In this document: positions 15,893-26,600 of the stretch, one piece after another
How positions within the stretch are numbered: position 1 is the first letter of the stretch
Layout: each line of letters begins with the position of its first letter
Source of the DNA: Prevotella sp.
Lineage (GTDB): Bacteria > Bacteroidota > Bacteroidia > Bacteroidales > Bacteroidaceae
DNA length: 56,522 nucleotides
Direction of reading: 5' to 3'
Assembly (NCBI GenBank): GCA_017960525.1
Contig: JAGCZA010000042.1
Span: forward strand, 1-56,522
The notes under the pieces: generated by a model
Seen by the model: the letters and a program-made list of their open reading frames with translations, nothing else
What the model was told of the DNA's origin: nothing
The model's database searches: none
Translations under genes and position numbers: made by a program

Positions 15893-16309
15893 TTAAGGCA
15901 GAGATTTCATTCTATTCGCAAACTCGTCCAAGCCTATAACACGGAATTGCGGAAATGGGGAATCTATTACATCCTGGAAATGCCCATCGTCGGTTACAAT
16001 TAAATCGGCTTGACAGACAAAAGCACAATCAACAAATTTGTTGTCATCAGCATCCTGTGTTACCAAGTTCAAGTGGAAATATGGGTCTTTGCGAAGGACA
16101 TTCCTGGAACGCGCAATGACTTTCAGAAACAATTCTGCGGCAACTGGAGACGCTTTCATACGAAGAATCTCTTCATATTCAAAGAGAATTTCAGTTGATA
16201 CGCACAACGTATATTCGTTTGCCAAGAATTTGCCAAAGAGGAAATGATACCTACTTTTGGCTCCGAGAATTTGTAACAGACTATTGGTGTCAAGCACTAT
16301 GCTTAGCAT
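15893..16309 (-). CDS. PIN-domain toxin (putative toxin component, COG1569 type)
   Basis: A 138-aa PIN-fold nuclease, probably an RNase toxin. Acidic active-site residues are visible: V-L-D-T-N-S-L-L at the start, S-T-E-I-L-F-E-Y-E-E in the second helix, and D-A-D-D-N-K-F-V-D with I-V-T-D-D-G-H-F at the end. The second gene of a pair, its ATG lies one base after the antitoxin stop, so translation is coupled. It is of usual length and shows no damage. The RNA target is unknown. Confidence 0.85.
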   Translation of the reverse strand: MLSIVLDTNSLLQILGAKSRYHFLFGKFLANEYTLCVSTEILFEYEEILRMKASPVAAELFLKVIARSRNVLRKDPYFHLNLVTQDADDNKFVDCAFVCQADLIVTDDGHFQDVIDSPFPQFRVIGLDEFANRMKSLP

Positions 16310-16310
16310 A

Positions 16311-16541
16311 CTAATTTGCCTGATAATGACACGGAACTCTCAGATGCTCACCACGCAGATGTTCCAACTTATCTTCGTCTAAGGTTCCATTGTCCCATAG
16401 ACGCTGCATCTCGCGTTCAAGCCGTTGGGCATAGAAATCGCGGAGTACATCCATCAGGTCATTCAATTCCTGTTCGTCCTGTGCTCCAGCAAATGATTCG
16501 AGAATCATCATTTGCGAAGGATTCATAGCGCTTATTTGCAT
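16311..16541 (-). CDS. Antitoxin partner of the PIN toxin
   Basis: A 76-aa acidic, helical protein beginning M-Q-I-S-A-M-N-P-S-Q-M and ending R-V-P-C-H-Y-Q-A-N. From memory this fits small Bacteroidales antitoxins with an N-P-x-Q start, D-E-Q-E-L-N-D-L middle and a W-D-N-G-T-L-D-E segment. The open frame reaches 16625, but the promoter lies inside that extra part, so 16541 is the start. It would bind and block the PIN protein and probably repress the shared promoter. Confidence 0.78.
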   Translation of the reverse strand: MQISAMNPSQMMILESFAGAQDEQELNDLMDVLRDFYAQRLEREMQRLWDNGTLDEDKLEHLRGEHLRVPCHYQAN

Positions 16542-16594
16542 ATTAGATAAATAAATTAAACTCCCCGCCCCCGTAAGACTGGCTTTGTCGGCTG

Positions 16595-16625
16595 CAAAGA
16601 TACGAAAAAAAATCTGAACCGCCAA
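16595..16625 (-). promoter_or_regulatory. Promoter of the toxin-antitoxin operon
   Basis: On the minus strand TTG (16623-16625), 20 bases, TATCTTTG (16595-16602). The -33 box lies inside the second copy of the 36-bp direct repeat. Confidence 0.68.
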
Positions 16626-16651
16626 GCGATTCGGAGATTATTTTTGAAGAA
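16616..16651. repeat. Imperfect 36-bp direct repeat, copy 2
   Basis: This segment begins gaaccgccaagcg and ends tttttgaagaa, matching 15831-15866 at 32 of 36 bases. The copies start 785 bases apart. This copy supplies the -33 box of the toxin-antitoxin promoter. Confidence 0.75.
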
Positions 16652-17179
16652 GGTTTGGGTGGGGGGAGTTGTTACTGGGATGTATTTTGTTTTACAATGA
16701 CCCCTTCGTGCGTGGGATCTCTACACCGGGATTTTGGCAAGGGGGTGGGGAGGCGGATTGTAGAGGGGGAAGATGGGGTAAATGGAGTTAGAAGGCATCT
16801 AACTGGTAGTTTGCTACGGGCAAACTACCAGAAAGGTGCCTTCAAACTATGGTTTTGCTACGTCCAAATTTGGAGAAAGATGGCTTGTAAAGAAATCGGA
16901 AACGTCCCTGTTTACTGGGGTTTCGAGAGGGTGGGGTGGTGCGGGGGCTGCCCCAGCGGTCTGTCTGTTTCGTGGGCTTGGGCCGTTCTGCGTGCTAAGG
17001 AAGTTAATTTGTTGTTTCTTTTTGTTAATTTCTGCACATATTTATGGTTTTGTGCAATATTTGGGTGCCCAGAAATTGCACAAAAATATTTGTTTGTGCA
17101 ACATTTTGCTCTAAAAGGAGGGGTAATGATGAAGGAAATTACTGATAAATTTCTTTACATTACGATGGCGGGAAGGGGA
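16652..17179. other. Non-coding gap with a hairpin and repeated TTTGTGCAA sites
   Basis: About 530 bases without a supportable gene. ctggtagtttgc (16803-16814) and gcaaactaccag (16820-16831) form a perfect 12-bp stem with a 5-base loop, extended by aaggca and tgcctt outside. Three TTTGTGCAA-type sites follow: 17049-17058, its inverted copy 17075-17084, and 17093-17102. An A/T-rich stretch and a purine-rich aaaaggagggg lie near 17110-17125. A regulatory or small-RNA role is possible but not shown. Confidence 0.5.
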
Positions 17180-17794
17180 TTATTTTTCCTCAAAAGGGGT
17201 GCGGTTGAGTATGGAGCGGGCCAGCGTCACCTCGTCGGTGTATTCCAGTTCCCCTCCTACGGCAATGCCTCTGGCAATGACGCTCACCTTGACGTTAAGG
17301 TTTGACAACTTCCTGAATATGAAGAAGTTTGTTGCGTCGCCTTCCATCGTTGGACTAAGTGCCAGAATGACCTCGTTGACGCCGCCTTGGCTGACGCGCT
17401 CCACCAGCGAATTGATTTCCAGGTCGCTGGGGCCGATGCCGTCCATAGGCGATATGAGGCCTCCGAGCACGTGGTAAAGGCCGGTGAACTGCTGGGTGTT
17501 TTCCACGGCCAACACATCCTGTATATTTTCTACGACACACACCGTTGAGCCGTCTCGTCGGGGGTCGGCGCAGATGGGGCAGATGTCGGTGTCGCTCACG
17601 TTGTGGCATTTCTGGCAGAACTTCACCTCGTGTTTCAGGGTGGCTATGGCGGTTGTGAAGCGGTCTGCATAGTCGTTGTCCTGGCGCAACAGGTGGAGCA
17701 CCAGCCGCAGGGCCGTCTTGCGGCCTATGCCCGGCAGTTGTGCAAAAGCCTGTACTGCCTGCTCCAATAGTCTTGATGGGTATTGCTGTATCAT
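17180..17794 (-). CDS. recR: Recombination mediator RecR
   Basis: Acts with RecO (and RecF) to load RecA on gapped single-stranded DNA. The 204-aa protein has the family order: an N-terminal helix-hairpin-helix ([11 protein letters not shown]), a four-Cys zinc finger (F-C-Q-K-C-H-N and I-C-P-I-C-A-D), a Toprim domain (V-V-E-N-I-Q-D-V, with later [12 protein letters not shown]) and a C-terminal Walker-B-like segment with G-G-E-L-E-Y-T-D. Length is normal. The ABC-F gene ends 8 bases upstream on the same strand. Confidence 0.97.
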   Translation of the reverse strand: MIQQYPSRLLEQAVQAFAQLPGIGRKTALRLVLHLLRQDNDYADRFTTAIATLKHEVKFCQKCHNVSDTDICPICADPRRDGSTVCVVENIQDVLAVENTQQFTGLYHVLGGLISPMDGIGPSDLEINSLVERVSQGGVNEVILALSPTMEGDATNFFIFRKLSNLNVKVSVIARGIAVGGELEYTDEVTLARSILNRTPFEEK

Positions 17795-17802
17795 CTCAAT
17801 CT

Positions 17803-19593
17803 TCAGTCTTCAATCTCCGACAGTTCCAGCCATCGTAGCGATTTCTCGTCCAGTTCGTCTTTCAGCGCAGGCAGGCGCTTGCTCAATGCCGTGATTTCCT
17901 CTACCGAGGTCGTGCCTCCGCAAAGTGCCTCCTCTATCTGCTTCTGCTCGGCTTCCAAAGCGGCAATGTCTTTTTCCAGTTGCTCAAACTCCCGTTTCTC
18001 CTTGTAGGTGAGTTTGCGGACTCTCTCCGCAGGAGCGGCTTTTGCAGAAGTCCTGACTGGGGTAGGGGTGTCCGGGCTGCTCGGGAGGGTCTTCTCCCAT
18101 TCCCTGTATTGCGTGTAGTTTCCGGGGAAGTCCTTCACCACGCCGTCGCCTTTGAACACGAGCAGATGGTCAACCACCTTGTCGGTGAAATAGCGGTCGT
18201 GGCTGACAACGATGACGCAGCCTGGGAAGTCTTGCAGATATTCCTCCAGTATTTGCAGCGTCACGATGTCGAGGTCGTTGGTAGGCTCGTCGAGCACCAG
18301 GAAGTTGGGCTGGTGCATCAGTACGGTGCAGAGGTAGAGTTTGCGCCGCTCGCCGCCGGAAAGGTTTGCCACGTAGTTGTATTGCTGTTCGGGCGTGAAG
18401 AGGAAGTGCTGCAGGAACTGGCTGGCAGAGAGGTGCCGCCCGCCGCCCAGGTCGACATATTCGGCAATGTCACGCACTATGTCGATGACCTTCTGGCCCT
18501 CGCTGAACTTCAGTCCCTCTTGCGAGAAATAGCCGAAGCGCACGGTGTCGCCGATGACGATTCGCCCGCTGTCGGGCTGCAGTTCGCCCAGCAGCATTTT
18601 CAGGAAAGTGGTCTTGCCCGTGCCGTTGTTGCCCACGATGCCCATCTTCTCGAAGCGTGAGAAGTTGTAGTAGAAGTCCTTCAGGATTATTGTTGAGCGT
18701 TGAGGGTCTGAACTCTCAACTCCAAACTCTTTCGATATATACTGGCACTCGAAGATTTTCGAGCCGATGTAGATGTTGCTGGCTTTCAGGCGGATGGCCC
18801 TTTCCTCTATGCGGCTTTTGGCTATGCGTTCCAGTTCGTAGAAGGCATCCTCGCGGCTCTTTGCCTTGTGGCCGCGTGCCTGGGGCATACGGCGCATCCA
18901 TTCCAACTCTGTGCGGTAGAGGTTGTTGGCGCGGGCAATCTCGGCACGTCGGTTGTCTATTCGCTCCTGCCGTTTCTCCAGATAGTAGGAGTAGTTGCCG
19001 CGATAGGTGTAGATGGTGCGGTCGTCGAGTTCCAGGATGACTGTGCAGACGCGGTCGAGGAAGTATCGGTCGTGGGTGACCATTAGCAGCGTTTTGTTGC
19101 CTCGGTTCAGGAATCCCTCCAACCATTCAATCATCTCCAGGTCGAGGTGGTTTGTCGGCTCGTCGAGGATGAGCAGGTCGGGTTCGGTGATGAGCACGTT
19201 TGCCAGCGCCACGCGCTTCTGCTGTCCGCCAGAGAGTTGCCCCATCGGCTGCGAGAGGTCGCGAATCTTCAGTCGGGTGAGTATCTGCTTGGCCTTCAGC
19301 ACTTTCTCCGGGTCGTTCTCGTGGTTGAAACAAGCGTCAAGCACGCTCTCCGACGGGTCGAAACGGGGCGACTGCTCCAGCATGCCCACCTTCAGGTCGC
19401 GACGGAAGATAATGCTCCCGGAGTCGTAGCCGTCCTTGCCTGCCAGCAGCGACAGCAGGGTGCTCTTGCCCGTGCCGTTTTTGGCAATCAGTCCCACCTT
19501 CTGCCCTTCGGCAATGGAAAAACTGATGTCCTCGAACAGCAACAATGCGCCAAACGATTTCGTCAGGTTCTGTACGTCTAAATACGGTCTCAC
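17803..19593 (-). CDS. ABC-F family ATPase (Uup-like)
   Basis: A cytoplasmic twin-ATPase protein without membrane domains, of the ABC-F group that acts on ribosomes. Two nucleotide-binding domains are seen: [12 protein letters not shown] with L-S-G-G-Q-Q-K-R and [12 protein letters not shown], then G-N-N-G-T-G-K-T-T with L-S-G-G-E-R-R-K and [12 protein letters not shown] charged linker lies between, and a C-terminal coiled coil (about residues 525-596) points to Uup. The GTG at 19593 (V-R-P-Y-L-D-V) is preferred because relatives start with x-x-Y-L-x-V-x-x-L-T-K; the ATG at 19632 would lie upstream of the probable promoter. About 596 aa, co-oriented with recR. Confidence 0.9.
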   Translation of the reverse strand: MRPYLDVQNLTKSFGALLLFEDISFSIAEGQKVGLIAKNGTGKSTLLSLLAGKDGYDSGSIIFRRDLKVGMLEQSPRFDPSESVLDACFNHENDPEKVLKAKQILTRLKIRDLSQPMGQLSGGQQKRVALANVLITEPDLLILDEPTNHLDLEMIEWLEGFLNRGNKTLLMVTHDRYFLDRVCTVILELDDRTIYTYRGNYSYYLEKRQERIDNRRAEIARANNLYRTELEWMRRMPQARGHKAKSREDAFYELERIAKSRIEERAIRLKASNIYIGSKIFECQYISKEFGVESSDPQRSTIILKDFYYNFSRFEKMGIVGNNGTGKTTFLKMLLGELQPDSGRIVIGDTVRFGYFSQEGLKFSEGQKVIDIVRDIAEYVDLGGGRHLSASQFLQHFLFTPEQQYNYVANLSGGERRKLYLCTVLMHQPNFLVLDEPTNDLDIVTLQILEEYLQDFPGCVIVVSHDRYFTDKVVDHLLVFKGDGVVKDFPGNYTQYREWEKTLPSSPDTPTPVRTSAKAAPAERVRKLTYKEKREFEQLEKDIAALEAEQKQIEEALCGGTTSVEEITALSKRLPALKDELDEKSLRWLELSEIED

Positions 19594-19597
19594 GCCG

Positions 19598-19605
19598 CAA
19601 AGGTA
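19598..19605 (-). promoter_or_regulatory. -7 element right before the ABC-F start
   Basis: TACCTTTG on the minus strand ends 5 bases before the GTG at 19593. Transcription would begin at or beside the start codon, so the mRNA may be leaderless. No TTTG lies at the usual distance; the closest is 24 bases up. Confidence 0.45.
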
Positions 19606-19742
19606 GTGCTTTTTTACGAAACAGACAACCAAATCTGCAATTTTCTTGCATTTTGGGGATTTCCAGCCCCTGTTTTGTAAGTCTTCCCCAACTTCCGCAA
19701 GCTATATTACTGAAGGTGTGTTCTATAAATTGAAGAAACTAC

Positions 19743-19877
19743 GCGCAGCCGCTCCCCTCCCTTCAAGAGGAGGGGCAGGGGTGGGTCTGTATTATCCTGT
19801 CTCTATTATCTTGTTTCAGAGAAAGATACTGACCCCACCCCCAACCCCTCCCCTACAAGGGAGGGGAGGGGCTGCGC
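19743..19877. repeat. Long imperfect inverted repeat, C-rich intergenic element
   Basis: The arm gcgcagccgctcccctccc... (19743-19792) is inverted and about 80 percent matched at 19826-19877, ending gaggggctgcgc, with a spacer of about 33 bases. It occupies the 19633-20006 gap between guaA and the ABC-F gene. C-rich 'ccaacccctcccctac' palindromes like this recur in many Bacteroidales genomes (recalled). It may end transcripts or be a repeat-family member. Confidence 0.65.
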
Positions 19878-20006
19878 ACAATTTAGCGGATTAATAGAAA
19901 TCATCTGAAACAAATTACCGTAATTTCGATAATGGGGTGTCCAATTTGATATACCCAATATTTGCTCACCATGTGGGAGAATCCGTTGGTGTAAGGGCAG
20001 GGATTG

Positions 20007-21551
20007 TCATTCCCACTCGATTGTTGCGGGCGGCTTTGAGGAGATGTCGTAGCAGACGCGGTTGACGCCACGGACCTTGTTGATGATTTCGTTGGAGACA
20101 CGGGCCATGAAGTCGTAGGGCAGATGGGCCCAGTCGGCAGTCATGGCGTCGGTGCTGGTGACGGCACGCAGGGCAACGGGATGCTCGTAGGTGCGCTCGT
20201 CGCCCATCACGCCCACGGAGCGGACGGTGCTCAAGAGGATGGCACCCGCCTGCCACACCTTATTATATAGTGTCTCTCCATCGGCATCGACATACTCGCG
20301 CAGGCCGCGGATGTAGATGTCATCGGCCTCTTGCAGGATTCGTACCTTCTCAGGTGTGATGTCGCCAAGAATGCGGACGGCAAGGCCGGGGCCTGGGAAG
20401 GGATGGCGGAGAATGAGGTGTTCGGGCATTCCCAACTGGCGGCCTACGCGACGCACCTCGTCCTTGAACAGCCACTTCAGGGGTTCGCAAAGTTGGAGGT
20501 TCATCTTCTTGGGCAGTCCGCCCACGTTGTGATGGCTCTTGATGACTTTGCCCGTGATGTTCAGGCTCTCTATGCGGTCTGGGTAGATGGTGCCCTGGCC
20601 CAACCATTTGGCATCCTTGATTTTCATAGCCTCGGCGTTGAACACCTCCACGAAATCGCGACCGATAATCTTTCGCTTCTGCTCGGGGTCAGTAACGCCG
20701 GCCAGGTCGGCAAAGAACTTTTCGCTGGCATCGACACCTACGACATTCAGGCCCAGTACTTTGTAGTCGTCCATCACCTGACGGAACTCGTTCTTGCGCA
20801 ACATACCGTGGTCCACGAAGATGCAGGTGAGGCGTTGGCCAATGGCCTTGTTGAGCAATACGGCAGCAACCGACGAATCCACACCTCCACTCAGGCCGAG
20901 GATGACGCGGTCGTTGCCCAGTTGCTCCTTCAGTTCGGCAACAGTAGTGTCGACAAACGAGGCGGCACTCCACTCCTGACGCGAGCCGCAAATGTCGACC
21001 ACAAAGTTCTTCAGCAGCATCTTGCCTTGTGACGTGTGATAGACTTCAGGATGGAACTGAACGGCCCATACCGGCTGGACGGTACTGGCAAATGCGGCAT
21101 TTTCCACATCCTTGGTCGAGCCGATGACCTTGAATCCTTCAGGAATGGCGGTAATGGTGTCGCCGTGGCTCATCCACACTTGGGAATGCCATTGAAAACC
21201 TTTGAACAAAGGGTTTGTGGTATCGACGGTCTCCAGATTGGCGCGGCCATATTCGCGGCTGTCGGCCTTCTCCACCCGTCCGCCCAACGTTTGGCTGATG
21301 AACTGGGCGCCGTAGCAGATGCCCAGCACGGGCACCCGACCCACGAACTGGGAAAGGTCTACTCGGAACGCCTCCGGGTCGTGTACGGAGAAGGGAGAGC
21401 CGCTCAGGATGACGCCAATGACTGCCGGGTCGTCCTTCGGGAACTTGTTGTAAGGCAGAATCTCACAGAAGGTGTCAAGTTCACGCACGCGGCGCCCTAT
21501 CAACTGCGTTGTCTGCGACCCGAAGTCGAGGATGATAATCTTTTGTTGCAT
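20007..21551 (-). CDS. guaA: GMP synthase (glutamine-hydrolysing)
   Basis: Converts XMP to GMP with ATP and glutamine, the last step of GMP synthesis. The N-terminal class I glutamine amidotransferase domain has the nucleophile in L-G-I-C-Y-G-A-Q-F and the His-Glu pair in Q-F-H-P-E-V-Y. The ATP pyrophosphatase domain has the P-loop [11 protein letters not shown]. The dimerisation domain ends K-P-P-A-T-I-E-W-E, the usual GuaA end. Length, 514 aa, is normal. It follows the alpha-amylase gene by 56 bases on the same strand. Confidence 0.98.
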   Translation of the reverse strand: MQQKIIILDFGSQTTQLIGRRVRELDTFCEILPYNKFPKDDPAVIGVILSGSPFSVHDPEAFRVDLSQFVGRVPVLGICYGAQFISQTLGGRVEKADSREYGRANLETVDTTNPLFKGFQWHSQVWMSHGDTITAIPEGFKVIGSTKDVENAAFASTVQPVWAVQFHPEVYHTSQGKMLLKNFVVDICGSRQEWSAASFVDTTVAELKEQLGNDRVILGLSGGVDSSVAAVLLNKAIGQRLTCIFVDHGMLRKNEFRQVMDDYKVLGLNVVGVDASEKFFADLAGVTDPEQKRKIIGRDFVEVFNAEAMKIKDAKWLGQGTIYPDRIESLNITGKVIKSHHNVGGLPKKMNLQLCEPLKWLFKDEVRRVGRQLGMPEHLILRHPFPGPGLAVRILGDITPEKVRILQEADDIYIRGLREYVDADGETLYNKVWQAGAILLSTVRSVGVMGDERTYEHPVALRAVTSTDAMTADWAHLPYDFMARVSNEIINKVRGVNRVCYDISSKPPATIEWE

Positions 21552-21607
21552 ATTCCAAAAAGAAAGTTCTTATGTTATTATGTCTAAAAAAACGTTCTTG
21601 TGTCTTG

Positions 21608-23629
21608 TTATTGGTTTGAGACGACGGCCTTAAGCCCGTCCTTGGTGTAGTAGCCGCCATTCTCGAAGACAAGGTCGTCAGTCTGCGGAGAGCCATTGTT
21701 GCTGAAGATAATCATGGCAGGCTGCTTGACCGAGGTCTTGTTCTGGCGAGTGCCGTCCCACGTCCATTTCCACACATTGCGTCCGTTGGCAGCCTGGCCC
21801 AACTGCTGACAGACCACGCCCGGCCAAGTACCGCTGGCAGAGGTGAAATTTTCAGCAGGCGTATTGCTCCACGCCCAGCAGTAGATCTTCTGTGTCCAGG
21901 TTGTGGGTGCCTCAAAGAAGGCGCAAATCTCATCTTTGCCGACGGTACAGAACGCAGGCACTTCAACAGGCATATCGCTCTCCTTCGGTTTGACGACGAA
22001 TGTGCGGCTGACGATACCACTCACCTTGCCTCCGACGAGCAGACCTGCCTTCAGCGTGGTAGTACCCACGGCGATGGGCAACAGGAAGCCGCTGGCCGCA
22101 CTTGGACTGCTTGCCGTCGGCGTTGTACCATCGGTGGTGTAGACTAACTGTGCACCCTGCGCGCTACTCACGGCACTAAGTGTTGCCGTCAGCTGCCCTT
22201 CGTATGTGCCCGACGGCAGGTCTATGTAGGCCGTCTCCAGCGATGTGGGCAGATAGTAAGCGTAGTGATAGCCTTCCACCACCTTTGCCCACTTCTGGGT
22301 GTCAATGCCTTCCTGCTTGCCAATGGCTACGAGCAGGGCTTCCTTGTTGCCGGCGTTCACGATGTTCACATAGCTGCCGCTGTTCGACTGGATATTCCTG
22401 AAGCTGCTCTCGTTGGTGATGCCGGCCGTCTTTCTGGCAGCCACCATCGCCTTTATCTGCGAAGGATAGGCCAACCAGTGCTTCAGGAACACGCAGGGCG
22501 TTCCGGGCATGGCCAGCATGTAGGCGTTGGCGGCAAGGGTGTCCTTGCGCAGCGGGTCCTGGGCGGCATTAGAGCGTTTCTCCGTGTCGTGGTTCTCTAC
22601 GAAAGTCACGGCGTAGCGGCGGTACTTCCCTGCATCCTGGTTGGGGCTGATGAGCGGCCAGTTGTTGTCGTTGCGCTGGCCCAGCCAGTTGTACGCCCCA
22701 TTGTTCATGGCATTGCGCACGGTGTAGCGGAACTGGAAGTCGAAGGCGGCGCTCTGTATGACACCGTTCATACTGGTGCCCTCAATCCAGTTCTTGATGG
22801 TCGTGGTGCCGTCCCAGCACTCTCCCACGGAGAACTCCGGCTTGGCCGAAGCATTGTACTGGCCGGTGAACGAGGCCGAGTAGCCCTTCACCATATCGTA
22901 ACGGAAGCCGGCATAGCCCAGGTCGTTCTTCAGGAAGTCAAGGTAAGCCTTGACGGTGGTCTGCACGTTCTTGCTCTTGTGGTCGAGGTCGCGCATGCCG
23001 TCCCAGCCTTCGCCCGTGTCTTTGTTTGGGCCCACCTTCTTGCCGTTGCGTGCAGCCTCGTCGTCGGCACAGATGTCGTTGTAGGTCATCTGGTAGGTCA
23101 CGCCTTTATAGGTCTCGGCAGGAAATTCCACCCAGTTGGAGATTTCCTTGCGGTGGTTTATGACTACGTCGGCAATGGTCTTGATGCCATTGGCCTTGAA
23201 GGTGCTAATGAGCGAGCGCAACTGCGCTTCGGTGCCAAACGAGCTGTTGTAGTTGGTGAACCAGTAGAGGTCGTCATAGCCCATCGACTGTCCGCCACAA
23301 TAGCCGCTCTGCGGCAGCCACACCAGGTCGAAGGTGCCGCTGAACTGGTCGGTCTGCTGCTCCAACACGGTCCATTGCGTGTCGTCGTAACTGTCCCAAT
23401 AGAAGCCTTGCAGCATCACGCCGCCATAGTTGGCCGGCCAACCTTCAGAAGCCACAGTCTCAACTGGGGCCGGCTCGTCCGGTTTTGTCGAGGTGGTGTC
23501 TTTCTGCTCCTCAGGAGTTACAGGTGGAGCAGGAGTTTCGGCGGGGTCGTCGGAGCAGGAAACCAATCCTGCAAAGGTGGCAATGCCCATGATGAGCATC
23601 ATAGCCAAGAGTTTCTGTTTTGTCTTCAT
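21608..23629 (-). CDS. Alpha-amylase lipoprotein (GH13) with C-terminal starch-binding-type region
   Basis: A surface or periplasmic lipoprotein that hydrolyses alpha-1,4-glucans. The signal peptide has a lipobox ending at Cys25, followed by a Pro/Thr/Glu linker. The GH13 barrel (about 63-440) shows D-V-V-I-N-H (region I), G-F-R-Y-D-M-V-K-G-Y with nucleophile Asp245, Glu270 in S-V-G-E-C-W-D and Asp348 in V-E-N-H-D-T. The closest type is the bacterial/plant-like GH13 amylase group. A beta domain follows the barrel; residues about 475-540 look like a chitobiase-type Ig domain (T-T-D-G-T-T-P-T), and the last 100 residues resemble a starch-binding module rich in Trp. 673 aa. Its gene starts 18 bases after the helicase stop. 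Confidence 0.9.
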   Translation of the reverse strand: MKTKQKLLAMMLIMGIATFAGLVSCSDDPAETPAPPVTPEEQKDTTSTKPDEPAPVETVASEGWPANYGGVMLQGFYWDSYDDTQWTVLEQQTDQFSGTFDLVWLPQSGYCGGQSMGYDDLYWFTNYNSSFGTEAQLRSLISTFKANGIKTIADVVINHRKEISNWVEFPAETYKGVTYQMTYNDICADDEAARNGKKVGPNKDTGEGWDGMRDLDHKSKNVQTTVKAYLDFLKNDLGYAGFRYDMVKGYSASFTGQYNASAKPEFSVGECWDGTTTIKNWIEGTSMNGVIQSAAFDFQFRYTVRNAMNNGAYNWLGQRNDNNWPLISPNQDAGKYRRYAVTFVENHDTEKRSNAAQDPLRKDTLAANAYMLAMPGTPCVFLKHWLAYPSQIKAMVAARKTAGITNESSFRNIQSNSGSYVNIVNAGNKEALLVAIGKQEGIDTQKWAKVVEGYHYAYYLPTSLETAYIDLPSGTYEGQLTATLSAVSSAQGAQLVYTTDGTTPTASSPSAASGFLLPIAVGTTTLKAGLLVGGKVSGIVSRTFVVKPKESDMPVEVPAFCTVGKDEICAFFEAPTTWTQKIYCWAWSNTPAENFTSASGTWPGVVCQQLGQAANGRNVWKWTWDGTRQNKTSVKQPAMIIFSNNGSPQTDDLVFENGGYYTKDGLKAVVSNQ

Positions 23630-23647
23630 AGTTGCAAAATTATTTGA

Positions 23648-26600
23648 TTAATAGTTTATTTGGTTTGTTTCGTAATAGGCATGACGGTCTTTCAGGAATT
23701 TGAGCAGCCGGGCAAAGGTGGCGTTGCGTGCCAGCAGTACCGGGTTGCCCACAAGCAACAGATGTTCGCGGGCGCGGGTCATAGCCACGTTCAGTTTGCG
23801 GTCGATGGTGCTGCCGTCCTCCTCGAAAGTGTTGTCGGCCAGAAAGTCCAATTGGTAGGGTTTCTGTATGGTGAATCCGTAGACGATATAGTCGCGTTGG
23901 CTGCCCTGATAACGCTCTACGGTATCGATGGTAATGTCGGTCAGGCCGTCTATTCCGCTCTGGGCGATGCAGTTTCTCACCTCGGCTATCTGGTTGCGGT
24001 AAGGCACAATGACGCCAACCGTCTGTGTGGCCGAGAAGGTCTCGCCTGCCAAACGGCAGATGGTCTCTACGGCTGCGGCAATGGTCTTCGCCTCGGCGGT
24101 ATTCACCTTGTCCGACACCAAGGTACCGTCCGCCTGCGGTTCTACAGCCATAAAGGCGATACGCTCGTTGCGTAGCACATGCTCTATGCCGTTGCTGCCA
24201 TTGGTCGTCAGGTCGAGGGGTCGCAACTGGTGGGGCAAGGGAACTTCTTTCAGTCGTCCTTGGTAGAACGCTTGACTGGGGAAGAGGGCGATGTCGTGAT
24301 GCATACGCCCCTGATGGGTGAGCATATAGACCACGGATGGGTCGTCGCGATAGCGAGTCAGCAGCCGTTGGAAGAGCGACTGGCGACAACTGGTCAGATG
24401 GATGTTCTTCAGCACCTCATCGGTTACGAGTGCCTCTTCCTCGCCTTGTTGCACGACGGCAGGCAGTTGCTTGTGGTCGCCAATAAGCATCATCTTGCGG
24501 ATGGCACACGCACCATCAGGACTGGTGGCACTAAGCAGGCCAAGCAGATGAGGCTCTAATATCTGCGAGGCTTCGTCGATAATGGCAAGGCCAAACTGCT
24601 TCAGTTGGAAGAGGTGGATGTTGGAGTTGAGGGCCGTGGTTGTGCCAACAAAAATGCGTGTGTCGGAAATGAGTTGTCGTAGTTCACCAGTATTGTGGCA
24701 GTTCTTCACCCTCTCGTCCAGCAAGTAGGAGCGGTAGGTCTCATCGGCACTATTGCGCCCGCCAATACGCAGGAAGTCGAGTCCGCTCTCCACCAGTTTG
24801 CTGCAAATCTCTTCTACGGCACGATTGGTGTAGGAGAGCAGCAGGACGGGGTCGTTTGACGAAAGCAGTTCCTCGTGAAGTGTGTTCATCAGTCCGTAAG
24901 AGGTCTTGCCCGTTCCAGGCGGGCCGATGATGATGAACAGGTCGCGGGCTTGCTTCGCCCGAAGTGCCAGTTCGTTGAAAGAGCCATAGTCGCCTCGAAG
25001 TGTGAGCGTATTGTCAACGGCAGGCCGTCGTTGGAGCATCAGCAGGTCGCGACGCTCTTTGGGAGCCGACAGGAAGGCGTGCACGCCCCTGTAGAGCGAG
25101 GCCGACGAGGCCTCCATAAAGTCGTGCTCGATGGCCCATAGCCGCTTTCCGTCGTGCCAGAACACGCAAGCGTCAACCTGTGTGGCACGCAGCCGCAAGG
25201 TGAGCGTGGTGGTGGTGATGTCGGTCAACGTGGCGCGGAACACCATCGTGCGTCGGGCGTCAGGTTCCGAATCTTGGTCGTAGGGATAGAGAATGACGAT
25301 ATCGCCCTTCCTGAAGTTGGAGATATCGTGGTCGGGACGCTCCTTGAAGTTCAGCACTACCGTATCGGTCGACTGGTGAGAGTCGGGGGTTGGCGGCTGG
25401 GGCGAAACGAGTTCCAGACCGTCGTAGATGTTGCCGGCCAGACGTTTGTCGGCCAACGAACTGTGCCACTTGTCGGCAAAGCCCGCGTTCTCCTTTGTCT
25501 GGTTGCCCACTTTGGCCATCAAGTGCTCCGTCTCCACGAAGGTAAGCATACGCAGATAGTAGGCCCGCTCCAAGGGCGAGGCTGCTCCGATGGGAGCCAG
25601 CAGGGCCTCTAACTGAGGCCGTTGGTATTGCTGCCACAACGTGCCACGGGTGTGGCTGGTGTTCAGGTCGTCGGGCGTGAGCCGCAACAGTACATCCAGG
25701 CCTCCACGACTATAACTGTATTCGGCGGCGGCGATGGCGTTGCGCATCTGTATGGCTTCAAGCATCAGTTTTGGGGCAAAGCCCAATGAGAGCAGCCCAC
25801 GAGTATAGCGCGAATAGAGGAGGAAAGCGTGCAAACGTCGCTGGTTGCGCTCATACTGCTCGCGGTAGTTGTAGCGCAGCAACAGCATATAGAGCAACAA
25901 CTGCACGTAGTGCTTTGACTGTTGCACAGGCGTGTCCGGGTCTTGCTGGGGGAAGCCGCCTTTCCCCGACTTTTGCTCGATGAGCACACGCATATCCAAT
26001 TGCAGGAAGTCCATACGCCCTTGCAGACCGAGCATCTCCGAAAAGAATGATGGCTCGACCATCACCTCAGAAGCGTTGAAGGCAATACCGTCGCTCTGAA
26101 GGGCCGTTGGCAGCACGTGGCCTATCACGTTGCGAATGTGCTGCTTCTGCTGCATGGCCTGTTGGTGGAAGTCGTCGTCTGGAGCGCAAGCGAGCAAAGA
26201 CAGGGCGTTCTTCTGGAAGAACTCGCGTGCACTCTCGCTATAGGGTTGGTCTGCGGGATAGAGTCGCAACTGTTCGTCCAGCAGTTGGCCGGCCATGTTT
26301 CCCAATACGATGGCCTGCGTGTTCTGGGCTGGTTTCAACTTGCCTATAAGGTGGTTCAGATGGGTGGCGCCGTAACTCTCGAAACAGGCGGCAACAGCCG
26401 AGATGTCTACAAGATAGTCCGGTTCGTAGATGATGAGTTCGGGATAGAGCACGCCGTCGCTCTCGCGGGGTCTCACCAGGTTCAGCTGGCAGCCTTCACT
26501 AAGTTGGCTGCGCAGGCTGCTCCAGTCCCAGTCAGGATAGGCAGCTTTGTCGGTTTTGCCGCCGTAGTGCACCTTCACGTCATCGGCACCAGGTGTGTCA

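Noticed and set aside
17110-17170. Short gene starting at 17127 after a strong aaaaggagggg site
   Set aside because: The frame soon runs antisense into recR and Shine-Dalgarno sites are not typical here.
16655-17305. 216-codon open frame on the plus strand
   Set aside because: It crosses the hairpin and TTTGTGCAA sites, runs antisense into recR, and its composition (Trp, Cys, Gly runs) is not protein-like.
22265-23647. 460-codon frame antisense to the amylase
   Set aside because: Shadow of a well-supported GH13 gene.
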